NCBI RefSeq assembly: GCF_000427805.1
Contig: NZ_ATYS01000002.1
Span: 186,190 to 250,189, forward strand
DNA from: Budvicia aquatica DSM 5075 = ATCC 35567
GTDB taxonomy: Bacteria; Pseudomonadota; Gammaproteobacteria; Enterobacterales; Enterobacteriaceae
Reading direction: 5' to 3'
DNA: 64,000 nt
The notes beneath the pieces are model-generated. The model did not search any database. It worked only from the letters and a program-made list of their open reading frames with translations, and had not been told where the DNA came from. Positions 42,534 through 52,378 of this stretch are shown here, piece by piece. Made by a program: the position numbers and the translations under genes. Within the stretch, counting starts at the first letter, position 1; the number at the start of each line of letters is the position of its first letter.

Positions 42534-43055
42534 ATGGGCATTTTAAATCGTTGGCGACAATTTGGTAGGCGTTATTTTTGGCCGCACCTCTTATTAGGGG
42601 TTGTTGCGGCAAGTATCGGTGCGCCTTCAAATCTTAACGGTTTACCTCAGCAGATTTCATTATCAACGGCGGCGTTAAATATTAACCGCATTAATTCAGC
42701 GGTTCCCGGCGTTGGGCAACTGGTTTTACTGAGTCAAATCAGCAACCGTCCGTTGCAAAATCTTAATCCGTGGCAACAATTTGCTATTCGTAACTATCTT
42801 ACCCGTTTAGTGGTGGCTTTTCCTCAGGATGAGCCAGCACTCGACACTATAAAGAATAATGAAGAAGACGGTAAGATTCTGGTTAGCCATCTTGCGCTAT
42901 TAGATTCACTATCGATACTCTTTTCTACAAATTTAAAAGTACCTGCCGTAGTATCTCTGCTGGTACAGATTGATTCTAGCTTTATTCAACCCACCGTTGG
43001 GCTTTGGCTGGCCAAAGTTCAAGGTATCCGCGCAGGGCCTTCTGCCAACGCCTAA
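42534..43055 (+). CDS. secM: Secretion monitor SecM
   Basis: This 173-residue exported regulator stalls its own ribosome until SecA pulls on it, which raises secA translation. The start MGILNRWRQFGRRYFWPHLLLG is almost the E. coli one and forms the long signal peptide. The arrest motif WLAKVQGIRAGP lies at the C terminus, followed by SANA. The E. coli motif is FxxxxWIxxxxGIRAGP: here the phenylalanine position is proline and the isoleucine is leucine. The ATG at 42534 is preferred to a TTG two codons earlier. Confidence 0.93.
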   Translation: MGILNRWRQFGRRYFWPHLLLGVVAASIGAPSNLNGLPQQISLSTAALNINRINSAVPGVGQLVLLSQISNRPLQNLNPWQQFAIRNYLTRLVVAFPQDEPALDTIKNNEEDGKILVSHLALLDSLSILFSTNLKVPAVVSLLVQIDSSFIQPTVGLWLAKVQGIRAGPSANA

Positions 43056-43110
43056 TCTTGCGTAGCCATTCGCTTTACTTTCGGCTACCTGAGCAGTTTC
43101 CTTATTTTTT

Positions 43111-43147
43111 TCTTTGAATTCCTACTGCGGATTGGCAGTACTAAAGA
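43111..43147 (+). promoter_or_regulatory. secM-secA stem-loop covering the secA ribosome site
   Basis: TACTGC (43123) pairs with GCAGTA (43135), and below it TCTTT (43111) can pair with AAAGA (43143), which is part of the secA Shine-Dalgarno region. A second hairpin, GTAGCC/GGCTAC, lies at 43062-43088. This fits the known mechanism in which SecM stalling opens an mRNA helix to expose the secA start. The pairing was found by eye. Confidence 0.6.
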
Positions 43148-43160
43148 GATATTTAGACGT

Positions 43161-45878
43161 ATGCTAACTAAGTTAATGACAAAAATTTTCGGTAGCCGTA
43201 ATGACCGAACCCTACGCCGTATGCGTAAAAATGTAGAAACCATCAATCGCCTTGAGCCTGCATTTGAAGCGCTGTCTGACGATGAGCTAAAAGCAAAAAC
43301 CATTGAGTTTCGTGAGCGTATTGAAAAAGGCGAATCGTTAGAGGCGCTTATTCCTGAGGCTTTTGCCGTAGTCCGTGAAGCCAGTAAGCGCGTATTCGGT
43401 ATGCGTCACTTTGACGTTCAGATGATCGGCGGCATGGTGTTGAATGACCGCTGTATCGCAGAAATGCGTACCGGTGAAGGTAAAACCCTCACCGCGACTC
43501 TGCCAGCCTATCTGAATGCGATTTCTGGCCGCGGTGTGCATGTTGTTACGGTGAATGACTACTTAGCCCGACGCGATGCGGAAAACAACCGCCCTCTGTT
43601 TGAGTTTTTAGGGTTATCAGTAGGTATCAACTTACCGGGCATGCCGCCTCCGGCTAAGCGTGAGGCTTATGCCGCTGATATTACTTACGGCACCAATAAT
43701 GAATTCGGCTTTGACTACCTGCGTGACAACATGGCTTTCAGCCCTGAAGAACGCGTTCAACGTAAACTGTACTATGCGTTGGTGGATGAGGTTGACTCCA
43801 TTTTAATCGATGAAGCCCGTACTCCACTGATTATCTCCGGTCCGGCAGAAGACAGCTCTGAGCTGTATAAGAAAGTGAATAAAATTATTCCTCACTTACT
43901 GCGTCAGGAAAAGGAAGATTCAGACACCTTCGAAGGTGAAGGTCACTTTTCCGTTGATGAAAAGTCTCGTCAGGTCAATATTACGGAACGTGGTTTAATA
44001 TTGGTTGAAGAGCTGCTAATGGACGCCGGTATGATGGAAGAGGGGGAATCACTGTATTCTCCGACCAACATTGCACTGATGCATCACGTTACCGCAGCCC
44101 TGCGTGCCCACGCGCTGTTTACCCGCGACGTTGACTACATCGTTAAAGATGGTGAAGTTATCATCGTTGATGAGCATACTGGCCGTACGATGGAAGGTCG
44201 CCGCTGGTCCGATGGTTTACACCAAGCGGTTGAAGCGAAAGAAGGCGTTGAAATCCAGAATGAAAATCAGACTCTGGCTTCTATCACTTTCCAGAACTAC
44301 TTCCGTCTATATGAAAAGCTGGCCGGTATGACCGGTACTGCGGATACCGAAGCTTTCGAATTCCGTCAGATCTACAAGCTGGATACCATCGTTGTTCCAA
44401 CTAACCGCCCGATGATTCGTAACGATATGCCTGACTTAGTCTATATGACTGAGCAAGAAAAAATCGATGCCATCATTGAAGATATCAAAGAGCGTAGCAC
44501 TAAAGGCCAGCCAATTCTGGTGGGTACGATTTCGATTGAAAAATCTGAAGTTGTTTCCCGTGAGCTGACCAAGGCCGGTATTGAGCATAAAGTACTGAAC
44601 GCGAAGTTCCACGAAAAAGAAGCGGACATCGTTGCTAACGCCGGTCAGGAAAGCGCAGTAACCATTGCGACTAACATGGCTGGTCGTGGTACAGATATCG
44701 TATTAGGCGGTAGCTGGCAGTCTGAGCTTGCTGAAATCGACAACCCAACCGAAGAGCAAATCGCCGAAATTAAAGCCGCATGGCAAGTTCGTCATGACCG
44801 CGTGCTGGCTGCCGGTGGTTTACATATTATTGGTACTGAGCGCCATGAATCGCGCCGTATCGATAATCAGCTTCGTGGTCGTTCTGGCCGTCAGGGTGAT
44901 GCCGGTTCTTCCCGTTTCTACCTGTCAATGGAAGATGCGCTGATGCGTATATTCGCCTCAGATCGCGTTGCAGGAATGATGCGTAAACTGGGCATGAAAC
45001 CGGGCGAAGCCATTGAGCATCCATGGGTGACTAAAGCTATTGCTAACGCGCAGCGTAAAGTTGAAAGCCGTAACTTTGATATTCGTAAGCAACTGCTGGA
45101 CTTCGATGATGTGGCAAACGATCAACGCCGTGCAATCTATGCCCAGCGTAATGAATTGCTGGACGGTGGCGACGTTAGTGAAACTATCAACAGCATCCGT
45201 GGTGATGTATTCAGCACGGTTATCGATAATTACATTCCACCTCAGTCTCTGGAAGAAATGTGGGATGTGCCGGGCTTAGAAAGCCGTTTGAAAAATGATT
45301 TTGATCTTGATCTTCCTATTGCTGAATGGCTGGATAAAGAGCCAGAATTACATGAAGAAACGCTGCGTGAGCGTATTCTGGAAGAGTCGATCAAAGTTTA
45401 TAAACTGAAAGAAGAAGTTGTTGGCGAAGAGATGATGCGCAACTTTGAGAAAGGCGTTATGTTGCAAACGCTGGACACCTTGTGGAAAGAGCATCTGGCA
45501 GCGATGGACTACTTGCGTCAGGGTATTCATCTGCGCGGCTATGCGCAGAAAGATCCTAAGCAAGAGTACAAGCGTGAATCCTTCTCAATGTTTGCCAGCA
45601 TGCTGGAAGCGTTAAAATATGAAGTCATCAGCGTGCTGAGTAAAGTCCAGGTTCGTATGCCTGAAGAAGTTGAAGCCATTGAGCAACAACGTCGTGAAGA
45701 GGCAGAGCGTTTAGCCAGCCAGCAGCAGTTGAGCCATCAGGAAGCTGAAAACGCGCTAGCCGAAGAGCCAGCCAGCGGCGGTACTGTGGTTCGCGGTGAA
45801 CGTAAAATTGGTCGCAACGATCCTTGCCCTTGTGGTTCAGGTAAGAAATACAAGCAGTGCCACGGCCAGTTACAATAG
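43161..45878 (+). CDS. secA: Protein translocase ATPase SecA
   Basis: This 905-residue motor drives preproteins through SecYEG. Walker [18 protein letters not shown] is near residue 102, Walker B region [17 protein letters not shown] near residue 206, [16 protein letters not shown] near residue 503 and the regulatory DNPTEEQI segment follows. The C-terminal zinc site [13 protein letters not shown], which binds SecB and phospholipid, is intact. Confidence 0.98.
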   Translation: MLTKLMTKIFGSRNDRTLRRMRKNVETINRLEPAFEALSDDELKAKTIEFRERIEKGESLEALIPEAFAVVREASKRVFGMRHFDVQMIGGMVLNDRCIAEMRTGEGKTLTATLPAYLNAISGRGVHVVTVNDYLARRDAENNRPLFEFLGLSVGINLPGMPPPAKREAYAADITYGTNNEFGFDYLRDNMAFSPEERVQRKLYYALVDEVDSILIDEARTPLIISGPAEDSSELYKKVNKIIPHLLRQEKEDSDTFEGEGHFSVDEKSRQVNITERGLILVEELLMDAGMMEEGESLYSPTNIALMHHVTAALRAHALFTRDVDYIVKDGEVIIVDEHTGRTMEGRRWSDGLHQAVEAKEGVEIQNENQTLASITFQNYFRLYEKLAGMTGTADTEAFEFRQIYKLDTIVVPTNRPMIRNDMPDLVYMTEQEKIDAIIEDIKERSTKGQPILVGTISIEKSEVVSRELTKAGIEHKVLNAKFHEKEADIVANAGQESAVTIATNMAGRGTDIVLGGSWQSELAEIDNPTEEQIAEIKAAWQVRHDRVLAAGGLHIIGTERHESRRIDNQLRGRSGRQGDAGSSRFYLSMEDALMRIFASDRVAGMMRKLGMKPGEAIEHPWVTKAIANAQRKVESRNFDIRKQLLDFDDVANDQRRAIYAQRNELLDGGDVSETINSIRGDVFSTVIDNYIPPQSLEEMWDVPGLESRLKNDFDLDLPIAEWLDKEPELHEETLRERILEESIKVYKLKEEVVGEEMMRNFEKGVMLQTLDTLWKEHLAAMDYLRQGIHLRGYAQKDPKQEYKRESFSMFASMLEALKYEVISVLSKVQVRMPEEVEAIEQQRREEAERLASQQQLSHQEAENALAEEPASGGTVVRGERKIGRNDPCPCGSGKKYKQCHGQLQ

Positions 45879-45908
45879 TCGTAGCGGTGTTAGTCTGAAC
45901 TGATTGAT

Positions 45909-45930
45909 AAGAGCGCCTGATGGCGCTCTT
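45909..45930 (+). terminator. Terminator after secA
   Basis: AAGAGCGCC and GGCGCTCTT pair around TGAT, 30 bases after the secA stop. The T run is short, so it may be leaky into mutT. Confidence 0.6.
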
Positions 45931-45976
45931 ACTTTATCAACCATAAGATGATTATTTTAATTAAGTGAGCGCAGAT

Positions 45977-46393
45977 ATGAGTATTAAACGTATAGAAATT
46001 GCCGTTGGTATTATTATTAATTCAGAGCGGAATATCTTTATTACTCAGAGACAAAAGGGAAGCCATCTGGCTGACTTCTGGGAGTTTCCCGGCGGCAAAG
46101 TCGAAACGGCTTTAGGGGAGAGTCCACAACAGGCGTTGCATCGGGAACTGAATGAAGAAGTCGGCATCAGCGTGGCCCGTTCTGAATTGTTAACCACCTT
46201 AGAGTACGATTATCCTGATCGACAGCTTAAACTTCATTTTTTTATGGTTGATGACTGGCAAGGGGAACCAAAAGGATGTGAGGGGCAGCTATCCCGATGG
46301 GTAAATATATCTCAGTTAGATGTCGACCAGTTCCCTGAAGCCAATCGGCCGATAATCGCTCTGTTAAAACGTCAAGCCGCACAGGCGGAATAA
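45977..46393 (+). CDS. mutT: 8-oxo-dGTP diphosphatase MutT
   Basis: This 138-residue Nudix hydrolase removes 8-oxo-dGTP from the nucleotide pool. The Nudix box is GGKVETALGESPQQALHREL continuing NEEVGI. The catalytic REL-EE part is intact, but the spacing from the first glycine to the first glutamate is seven residues, against five in the usual box, so two residues are inserted. The ATG at 45977 matches the family N terminus; an in-frame GTG lies 12 bases upstream. It follows secA, as in E. coli. Confidence 0.92.
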   Translation: MSIKRIEIAVGIIINSERNIFITQRQKGSHLADFWEFPGGKVETALGESPQQALHRELNEEVGISVARSELLTTLEYDYPDRQLKLHFFMVDDWQGEPKGCEGQLSRWVNISQLDVDQFPEANRPIIALLKRQAAQAE

Positions 46394-46427
46394 TCGCGCT
46401 ATGCGGCTCTTAGGGAGGGAGACCGGG

Positions 46428-46634
46428 TTACTGTAGCTTCGGGTCTTCTTCACTCCAGTCATCGCTGTCAGACAGCTCTGTTGCACTCGGAATACGTTTT
46501 TCTTCATCAGCCCACTCGCCTAAGTCAATTAGCTGACAACGTTTGCAGCAAAAAGGCCGATAGGGGCTCTGCTCTCCCCAAATAACAGTTTTACCGCAGG
46601 TAGGGCAATTGACTTCAATCGGACTGGTACTCAT
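46428..46634 (-). CDS. yacG: DNA gyrase inhibitor YacG
   Basis: This 68-residue zinc protein binds GyrB and inhibits gyrase. Four cysteines in [12 protein letters not shown] and [17 protein letters not shown] form the zinc site, and the acidic tail is typical. It is the last gene of the minus-strand set coaE-zapD-yacG. Confidence 0.95.
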   Translation of the reverse strand: MSTSPIEVNCPTCGKTVIWGEQSPYRPFCCKRCQLIDLGEWADEEKRIPSATELSDSDDWSEEDPKLQ

Positions 46635-46708
46635 CTAACTCTCCAAACAAAATTGTTGCATGTCAGGCTATAAGCTGACGGTTAACGCCTACCGAGCTTG
46701 CTCAGTGA

Positions 46709-47461
46709 TTAGCAGCAGGCGATCTCAAAGGTAAAGCGATCGGGGGTTTCCCCTTGTTCACTGTCAAATGGCATAAACCTGATGGCAAAACGGGTTTTAT
46801 GGCCTGAAACTTGAGGATACAGTTGGTAGGCTGAATCAACTCTGATGCGTAAAATATCACTGTCTTCGGCATTATCCTGATAAAAACCGTTGGCGCTAGT
46901 CTGTTTTTGATAGTTACCGGACTGGCGAATCAAGCTGAGACAGGTATTCAACGCATTGTTTAACGGCATCATGGTGCCAATCCATTCTGAAACTTGCTCA
47001 TCGCGCACCAGCTTCGGATTATGTAACCACATATGCAAAATAGGTAAATCAAAGCTACAGCACCCGCCGGGGATACTCAACCGTTGGCGTACCATACTGA
47101 TTAAGCGGTCTTCTTTTAACGACTGCCCCAGGCGCGGAGCCGCCAACAGAATTGATGATTGATCTTTCATACTATGACGCAGTGCATTCAGGCGCTCAAC
47201 GTCAACGCCGGGAACGTCAATCCAGGCCAGTAATTTTTGCTGCTGACGTTCAAGTTCCTTTATTAACTCGGTACGGACATCGCCACGATCGATGATGTCG
47301 AGTAATTCACTCACGGTCCGAAAGAACCCGAGAGTGTTAGTCAAATTAGTGAGTGAGCGATTGTGTTGTAATTGCTGAAGTAAGAACTCAAGGCGAAGCC
47401 AAGTGCGGGCCTTTTCATTAAGCGGATGTTCAAAAAGTATGTTCTGGGATAAATCACTCAT
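46709..47461 (-). CDS. zapD: Z-ring-associated protein ZapD
   Basis: This 250-residue cytoplasmic protein cross-links FtsZ filaments by binding the FtsZ tail, which is also encoded in this window. [20 protein letters not shown] at the start and [16 protein letters not shown] near residue 131 mark the family. It overlaps coaE by 4 bases. Confidence 0.95.
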   Translation of the reverse strand: MSDLSQNILFEHPLNEKARTWLRLEFLLQQLQHNRSLTNLTNTLGFFRTVSELLDIIDRGDVRTELIKELERQQQKLLAWIDVPGVDVERLNALRHSMKDQSSILLAAPRLGQSLKEDRLISMVRQRLSIPGGCCSFDLPILHMWLHNPKLVRDEQVSEWIGTMMPLNNALNTCLSLIRQSGNYQKQTSANGFYQDNAEDSDILRIRVDSAYQLYPQVSGHKTRFAIRFMPFDSEQGETPDRFTFEIACC

Positions 47462-48081
47462 ATAGACGAATCCTGCCTGTTGAATTCATGGGCCAAGGTT
47501 AGATACTTCTGATGCAATTGCGCTATTTTATTCATTAATTCATCGCTGGAACCGTCATTATTTAGCACATCATCGGCATATGACAAGCGGGCTGCGCGCG
47601 AGGTTTGCGCTGCAAGTATCTGCTCTGCCTGCTGTTGATTGGTTCCGTCACGAGCCATTGTTCTACGCAATTGCGTTTCTATACTGACATCTACCACTAA
47701 TATCCGATTTGCCCGCCAGCAAAGATTATTTTCTACTAAAAGTGGGACAACCCAAAGTAAATAAGGTGCCTTAATGCTGGAAATTTGTTGTTGAGTTTGT
47801 TGCTGAATTAACGGGTGAAGTAAGCGATTTAACCACTGTTTTTCATCAGGATCGCTAAATATCTTGGCCCTGAGCTTTTTCCTGTCCAGAGATCCGTCGG
47901 CAAGAAGTATGGAAGAGCCGAAGTGCTGAGCTATCTGTTGTAGCGCGACTGTGCCCGGTTTCACCACCTGACGAGCGATGATGTCTGCATCAACAACAGG
48001 GACACCCAATCGGGAGAATGCATCAGAAACTGTCGATTTTCCGCTGCCGATTCCGCCTGTGAGCGCGACGATATAACTCAT
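47458..48081 (-). CDS. coaE: Dephospho-CoA kinase CoaE
   Basis: This 207-residue P-loop kinase performs the last step of coenzyme A synthesis. [19 protein letters not shown] at the N terminus is Walker A, and [12 protein letters not shown] follows near residue 30. It overlaps both the prepilin peptidase gene and zapD by 4 bases each. Confidence 0.96.
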   Translation of the reverse strand: MSYIVALTGGIGSGKSTVSDAFSRLGVPVVDADIIARQVVKPGTVALQQIAQHFGSSILLADGSLDRKKLRAKIFSDPDEKQWLNRLLHPLIQQQTQQQISSIKAPYLLWVVPLLVENNLCWRANRILVVDVSIETQLRRTMARDGTNQQQAEQILAAQTSRAARLSYADDVLNNDGSSDELMNKIAQLHQKYLTLAHEFNRQDSSI

Positions 48082-48959
48082 ACAAACACCTGCAATAGTA
48101 GTGATAGATCAATAATAAAGGGATCTCCAAGAAGTGCAAGCCACCCGGCACCTGCGAGAAAAGGACCAAAAGCTATTGGCCTACGACTATCAGCGCTACG
48201 ATGATGCTTAAACCACCAATAAATTAGGCCGCTTAAACTGGCGCAAAAGAGTACGGCTGGGAGTAATGATGCACCGATCCATGCTCCTAGACCCGCCATC
48301 AGTTTAATATCTCCATGGCCTAATCCATCAACACCTTTTATGAATTTAAAACATCGGGCCGGTAACCAAAGAAGTAGAAAACCAGCAATAAGGCCCAGTA
48401 GTGATTCAGAAACGGTTAATGCCGACAACTCAAGATATCCGCAGATTAGCCCGCTCCAGATTAGCGTATAGGTCAGTGCATCCGGTAAGAGCTGATGCCT
48501 GATATCAATAATTATCGCAGTCAGCAATAGTGCAGTCAGGCTGAGTATGACCAATATATTAATAGGTTCCGGCCGTAAAGAGACAATAACCATAAAAATA
48601 AAGCCGGTCAGGAGTTCAATATAGCTATTACAAGGCGATATAGCGTGTTTACAGTGCGGGCATCGCCCTTGAACGTACAGCCATGAGTACAGCCATGAAA
48701 GTACTGGAAGTATTGAGAATATCGACTGCGAATGCTGGCAGTGCTGACAACCACGCCGGGAGAAGAAAGCCACTTCTGCGGGTTTATCAACCTCAGGTTT
48801 TGCTCGGTTATAGCTGTTATCGGTAGTGATAAACAGATAACAAGACTGCCGCCACTGGGCATAAATGATTAACGGTAAGCGGGATGAAATAAGATTTACC
48901 AGGCTGCCGACAAATAAACCAACAACGCCGAATAGAGAAAGAATTAGCGGGGCATCCAT
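48078..48959 (-). CDS. pilD: Type IV prepilin peptidase / N-methylase
   Basis: This 293-residue polytopic A24-family aspartic peptidase cleaves prepilins such as PpdD after glycine and methylates the new N terminus. Two cysteine pairs (CQHC at 71-74 and CPHC near 100) lie in the first cytoplasmic loop. The catalytic aspartates fall in [14 protein letters not shown] and in [15 protein letters not shown] perfect 12-bp tandem duplication at 48675-48698 repeats SWLY between the cysteine pairs. The adjacency to coaE is the ancestral pilD-coaE order. Confidence 0.9.
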   Translation of the reverse strand: MDAPLILSLFGVVGLFVGSLVNLISSRLPLIIYAQWRQSCYLFITTDNSYNRAKPEVDKPAEVAFFSRRGCQHCQHSQSIFSILPVLSWLYSWLYVQGRCPHCKHAISPCNSYIELLTGFIFMVIVSLRPEPINILVILSLTALLLTAIIIDIRHQLLPDALTYTLIWSGLICGYLELSALTVSESLLGLIAGFLLLWLPARCFKFIKGVDGLGHGDIKLMAGLGAWIGASLLPAVLFCASLSGLIYWWFKHHRSADSRRPIAFGPFLAGAGWLALLGDPFIIDLSLLLQVFV

Positions 48960-49136
48960 CCTGTGCCTTAATCTGCTTTATCGCAGATAAATTTGTACGA
49001 GTATAGCTGAAATTTTTTGTGAATCTCAGACTTGTTCAGTAATTATTCATGTGTATGATAACGTCACTGGAAATGGCCCACATTCAGCTTATAGCTAATT
49101 TGCGATACGTCGCCAAAAACCAGGAAACCCATCACT

Positions 49137-50180
49137 ATGCGTATTGAAGAAGATTTGAAGTTAGGCTTCAAAGATGTTTTGATTCGTCCGAAGCGTTCCA
49201 CGCTTAAAAGCCGTTCAGCTGTTGAACTTGAACGCACTTACACCTTTAAACATTCAGGCCACCAATGGTCAGGCATTCCTATTATTGCCGCCAATATGGA
49301 TACTGTCGGTACCTTCACCATGGCAGAAGCGCTGGCCTCTTTTGATTTGCTGACGGCTGTACATAAACATTATACCGTTGAACAATGGCGTGAGTTTGTT
49401 GCCCGTGTGCCTGAATCAGTACTGCGTCACGTCATGGTATCAACCGGTACTTCGGAAGCTGATTTTGTCAAACTGAAGCAAATTCTTGAGTTATCACCTC
49501 TGCTAAAATTTATTTGTATTGATGTAGCAAACGGTTACTCAGAGCAATTTGTCAGCTTTTTACAAAAAGCGCGCGAAGCCAATATGGATAAAGTGATTTG
49601 TGCCGGTAACGTAGTTACCGGTGAAATGGTTGAAGAATTGGTTCTGTCCGGTGCTGATATTGTTAAAGTCGGAATTGGCCCCGGCTCGGTTTGTACCACT
49701 CGGGTTAAAACCGGCGTCGGTTACCCTCAGCTTTCAGCCGTGATTGAATGTGCTGATGCAGCTCACGGCCTTGGCGGACAAATCGTTAGTGACGGCGGCT
49801 GTAGCGTTCCGGGGGATGTGGCTAAAGCCTTTGGCGGCGGCGCTGATTTCGTCATGCTGGGCGGTATGCTGGCCGCTCATCAGGAGTGTGAAGGCAATAT
49901 CATTGAAGAAGACGGCAAACAGTATATGCAGTTCTACGGCATGAGCTCCGAGTCGGCAATGAATCGCCATGTTGGTGGCGTTGCTCAGTACCGTGCAGCA
50001 GAAGGTAAAACCGTTAAGCTGACTTTCCGTGGCCCGGTTGAACATACGGTACGCGATATTCTTGGTGGCCTGCGCTCAGCCTGTACTTACGTCGGTGCCG
50101 AGCGCCTGAAAGAGCTGACTAAGCGTACAACCTTTATTCGGGTTGCCGAGCAAGAGAATCGGGTTTTTAATCAGTCGTAA
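49137..50180 (+). CDS. guaC: GMP reductase GuaC
   Basis: This 347-residue TIM-barrel enzyme deaminates GMP to IMP with NADPH. The flavin-free IMPDH-like loop [23 protein letters not shown] carries the catalytic cysteine near residue 186, with [24 protein letters not shown] following. It is divergent from the prepilin peptidase and stands alone; a repeat copy and a terminator follow it. Confidence 0.97.
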   Translation: MRIEEDLKLGFKDVLIRPKRSTLKSRSAVELERTYTFKHSGHQWSGIPIIAANMDTVGTFTMAEALASFDLLTAVHKHYTVEQWREFVARVPESVLRHVMVSTGTSEADFVKLKQILELSPLLKFICIDVANGYSEQFVSFLQKAREANMDKVICAGNVVTGEMVEELVLSGADIVKVGIGPGSVCTTRVKTGVGYPQLSAVIECADAAHGLGGQIVSDGGCSVPGDVAKAFGGGADFVMLGGMLAAHQECEGNIIEEDGKQYMQFYGMSSESAMNRHVGGVAQYRAAEGKTVKLTFRGPVEHTVRDILGGLRSACTYVGAERLKELTKRTTFIRVAEQENRVFNQS

Positions 50181-50195
50181 TTTTGGTCTTAAAAT

Positions 50196-50292
50196 ATCGC
50201 TCTTCGGTCGTTAGGGAAAATAAATATTCCGGTATTGATTATGCGAACGAAACCGACGATAGAACCAAATTGAACTAGGTTATTATTAGTCT
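50196..50292 (+). repeat. Dispersed intergenic repeat, copy C
   Basis: This copy aligns without gaps to copy A (56 of 82 core bases identical) and keeps GTTAGG, AATATTC, TTATGCG, ACGAAA and CAAATTGAAC. It starts 16 bases after the guaC stop and leads straight into the terminator hairpin at 50294, just as copy A leads into a palindrome. It marks the border between guaC and the ytf transporter. Confidence 0.7.
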
Positions 50293-50293
50293 G

Positions 50294-50317
50294 AAGTGCG
50301 CCTTATGGCGCACTTTT
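50294..50317 (+). terminator. Terminator between guaC and yjfF
   Basis: The stem AAGTGCGCC/GGCGCACTT with loop TTAT and TTTTT lies between two converging genes. Confidence 0.85.
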
Positions 50318-50332
50318 TACCTTAATGCTGTG

Positions 50333-51358
50333 TTACGTCGGAGTTGGTGTCCCTATATCCGTTAGGGACGGGGAAATTCGACGGGCTGTTGCTATCTGAC
50401 GATTAGCCCAGAAAACGGTCAACAGGCGTTGTAGACCGATAAATCCAAATAACAAAATGCCGATCACGATTTTTGTCCACCATGAACTTAGGGTTCCGTC
50501 GAAGTTGATATAGGTTTGAATCAGCCCCTGAATAAGTACGCCGAACAGGGTGCCAAACACCGTACCGACACCGCCACTTAACAGCGTTCCTCCGATAACT
50601 ACCGCTGCGATAGCGTCGAGTTCAACCCCGATGCCTGCCAGCGCATAGCCCGCCGAGGTATAAAATGAAAATACAATACCTGCCAGCGTAGCCAGACCGG
50701 TAGATAACATATAGATACCGATAGTGGTTTTGCGGGTTGATATTCCCATCAGTTCCGTCGAGGTTGGGTTTCCGCCAAGAGCATAGACGTTATTACCAAA
50801 GCGGGTTCTGTGCGCAAGGATGATACCAAACAGCACGACCGCCAGCATAATGACCGCCAGTAAGCTAAAGCGCCCGCCGCCGGGTATCTTCCACGCAATG
50901 CTTGATAAGCTGCTATACAGCGGATGGTCGATAGGGATTGACTGCTCCGAGACCAGAAAGCTGACGCCGCGCAGGAAGAACATACCGGCAAGGGTAATAA
51001 TAAAGGCGGGTATCTTTAGGGTATCAATCAACCAGCCCATAAAAGCGCCGAATGAACAGCCCATCACCATAATAATGGCAAAGGCCAATATTGGATCAAT
51101 CCCCCAGTCACCAATCATTTTAGCCAGAAAAACCCCGGTAAATGCGATAACCGATCCTACCGACAGGTCGATACCACCTGACAAAATAACAAACGTCATA
51201 CCTACAGCAACAATACACAGGAATGCGTTATCCGTCAGAATGTTACATATTACCCTCGTTGAGGCGAAACCGGGGAAACGGGCAAAGCAGAACATATAGC
51301 CAAGGATAAAAACGGCGATAGTAATCATCAACGGTAAGTGACGTTTAAACATGGCCAT
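50333..51358 (-). CDS. yjfF: Galactofuranose ABC transporter permease YjfF
   Basis: This 341-residue inner-membrane permease of the ribose/galactose class of ABC importers has about eight to ten helices. FVILSGGIDLSVGSVIAFTGV near residue 60 and VVIGGTLLSGGVGTVFGTLFG near residue 255 are family motifs. It is the second permease of the ytfQRT-yjfF set and overlaps ytfT by 14 bases. In E. coli this system imports galactofuranose. Confidence 0.92.
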   Translation of the reverse strand: MAMFKRHLPLMITIAVFILGYMFCFARFPGFASTRVICNILTDNAFLCIVAVGMTFVILSGGIDLSVGSVIAFTGVFLAKMIGDWGIDPILAFAIIMVMGCSFGAFMGWLIDTLKIPAFIITLAGMFFLRGVSFLVSEQSIPIDHPLYSSLSSIAWKIPGGGRFSLLAVIMLAVVLFGIILAHRTRFGNNVYALGGNPTSTELMGISTRKTTIGIYMLSTGLATLAGIVFSFYTSAGYALAGIGVELDAIAAVVIGGTLLSGGVGTVFGTLFGVLIQGLIQTYINFDGTLSSWWTKIVIGILLFGFIGLQRLLTVFWANRQIATARRISPSLTDIGTPTPT

Positions 51359-52367
51359 ATTTCCTTTTAAATAAGCGGATAAAGGCGGGTGATTGAAGTA
51401 TCAGCACCAGTAAGACCACCAAGGCTTTCACCACTAGATTCCACTGTGGTTGATAGCCGGAGAGCAAAATACCGGTGTTCATGCCCTGAATAATCAGCGC
51501 TCCGGTTAGTGACAGCGCTAGATTAAATCTTCCGCCCATCAGCGAAGCTCCACCAATGACAACTGCCAGAATGGCATCCATCTCTAGCCATAGGCCGGCA
51601 TTATTGGCGTCGGCACCGCGAATATCTGCCGCGACAATAATGCCGGCAATGGCCGCGCAAATACCGCTGATCACATAGGTCGACATCACCACCATATTGG
51701 TATTTACGCCGGCGTTTTTCGCGGCCCGAATATTAATTCCGGCGGATTCAATAAATAGCCCGAGGGCCGTTTTACGGGTGAGGGCCCAAAGCAGAACAAA
51801 TACGCAAACAATAATGGTGATAGGTACCGGCAAGTAGAGGAATGTGCCGCTGCCAATCCAGGCCAATGCCGGATCGTTAAAGGTGACTATTTGTCCTTCA
51901 GTAATAAGCTGAGCGATTCCCCGACCGGCAACCATGAGCATCAGGGTGGCGACAATCGGCTGTATCTTGAGGATAGCCACCAAAAAGCCATTCCATATTC
52001 CGCATAGCGCTCCTGCTCCAATGGCACCAAGCAGAACAATTATCAGAGGGAAGCCTGAAATGGTTAAACTGGCGGCCGTTGCACCCGCGATAGCCATTAC
52101 CGCGCCAACGGAAAGATCTATGCCGCCGGTTGCAATCACCAGCGTCATGCCTAACGCTAAAATTGCCACCGGCGCACAGCGGTTGAGAATATCAATCAGG
52201 CTGCCAAACAGGCGACCATCCTGTAGATGTATTGAGAAGAAGTTATTGGCAACGAATGCATTGACCAACAAAATAACGATCAGTGCAATAGCCTGAGCGG
52301 AACCTTTAGGCATCGTAAAACCGGCTTTTTTTGAGGCTTCGGCCGATGATTTGGCATGTAATGTCAT
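51345..52367 (-). CDS. ytfT: Galactofuranose ABC transporter permease YtfT
   Basis: This 340-residue permease of the same class has ATGGIDLSVGAVMAIAGATAA near residue 84 and VVIGGASLMGGRFNLALSLTG near residue 270. It should form the membrane channel with YjfF, energised by YtfR. It lies 11 bases after ytfR. Confidence 0.92.
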   Translation of the reverse strand: MTLHAKSSAEASKKAGFTMPKGSAQAIALIVILLVNAFVANNFFSIHLQDGRLFGSLIDILNRCAPVAILALGMTLVIATGGIDLSVGAVMAIAGATAASLTISGFPLIIVLLGAIGAGALCGIWNGFLVAILKIQPIVATLMLMVAGRGIAQLITEGQIVTFNDPALAWIGSGTFLYLPVPITIIVCVFVLLWALTRKTALGLFIESAGINIRAAKNAGVNTNMVVMSTYVISGICAAIAGIIVAADIRGADANNAGLWLEMDAILAVVIGGASLMGGRFNLALSLTGALIIQGMNTGILLSGYQPQWNLVVKALVVLLVLILQSPAFIRLFKRKYGHV

Positions 52368-52378
52368 CTTATTTCCCC

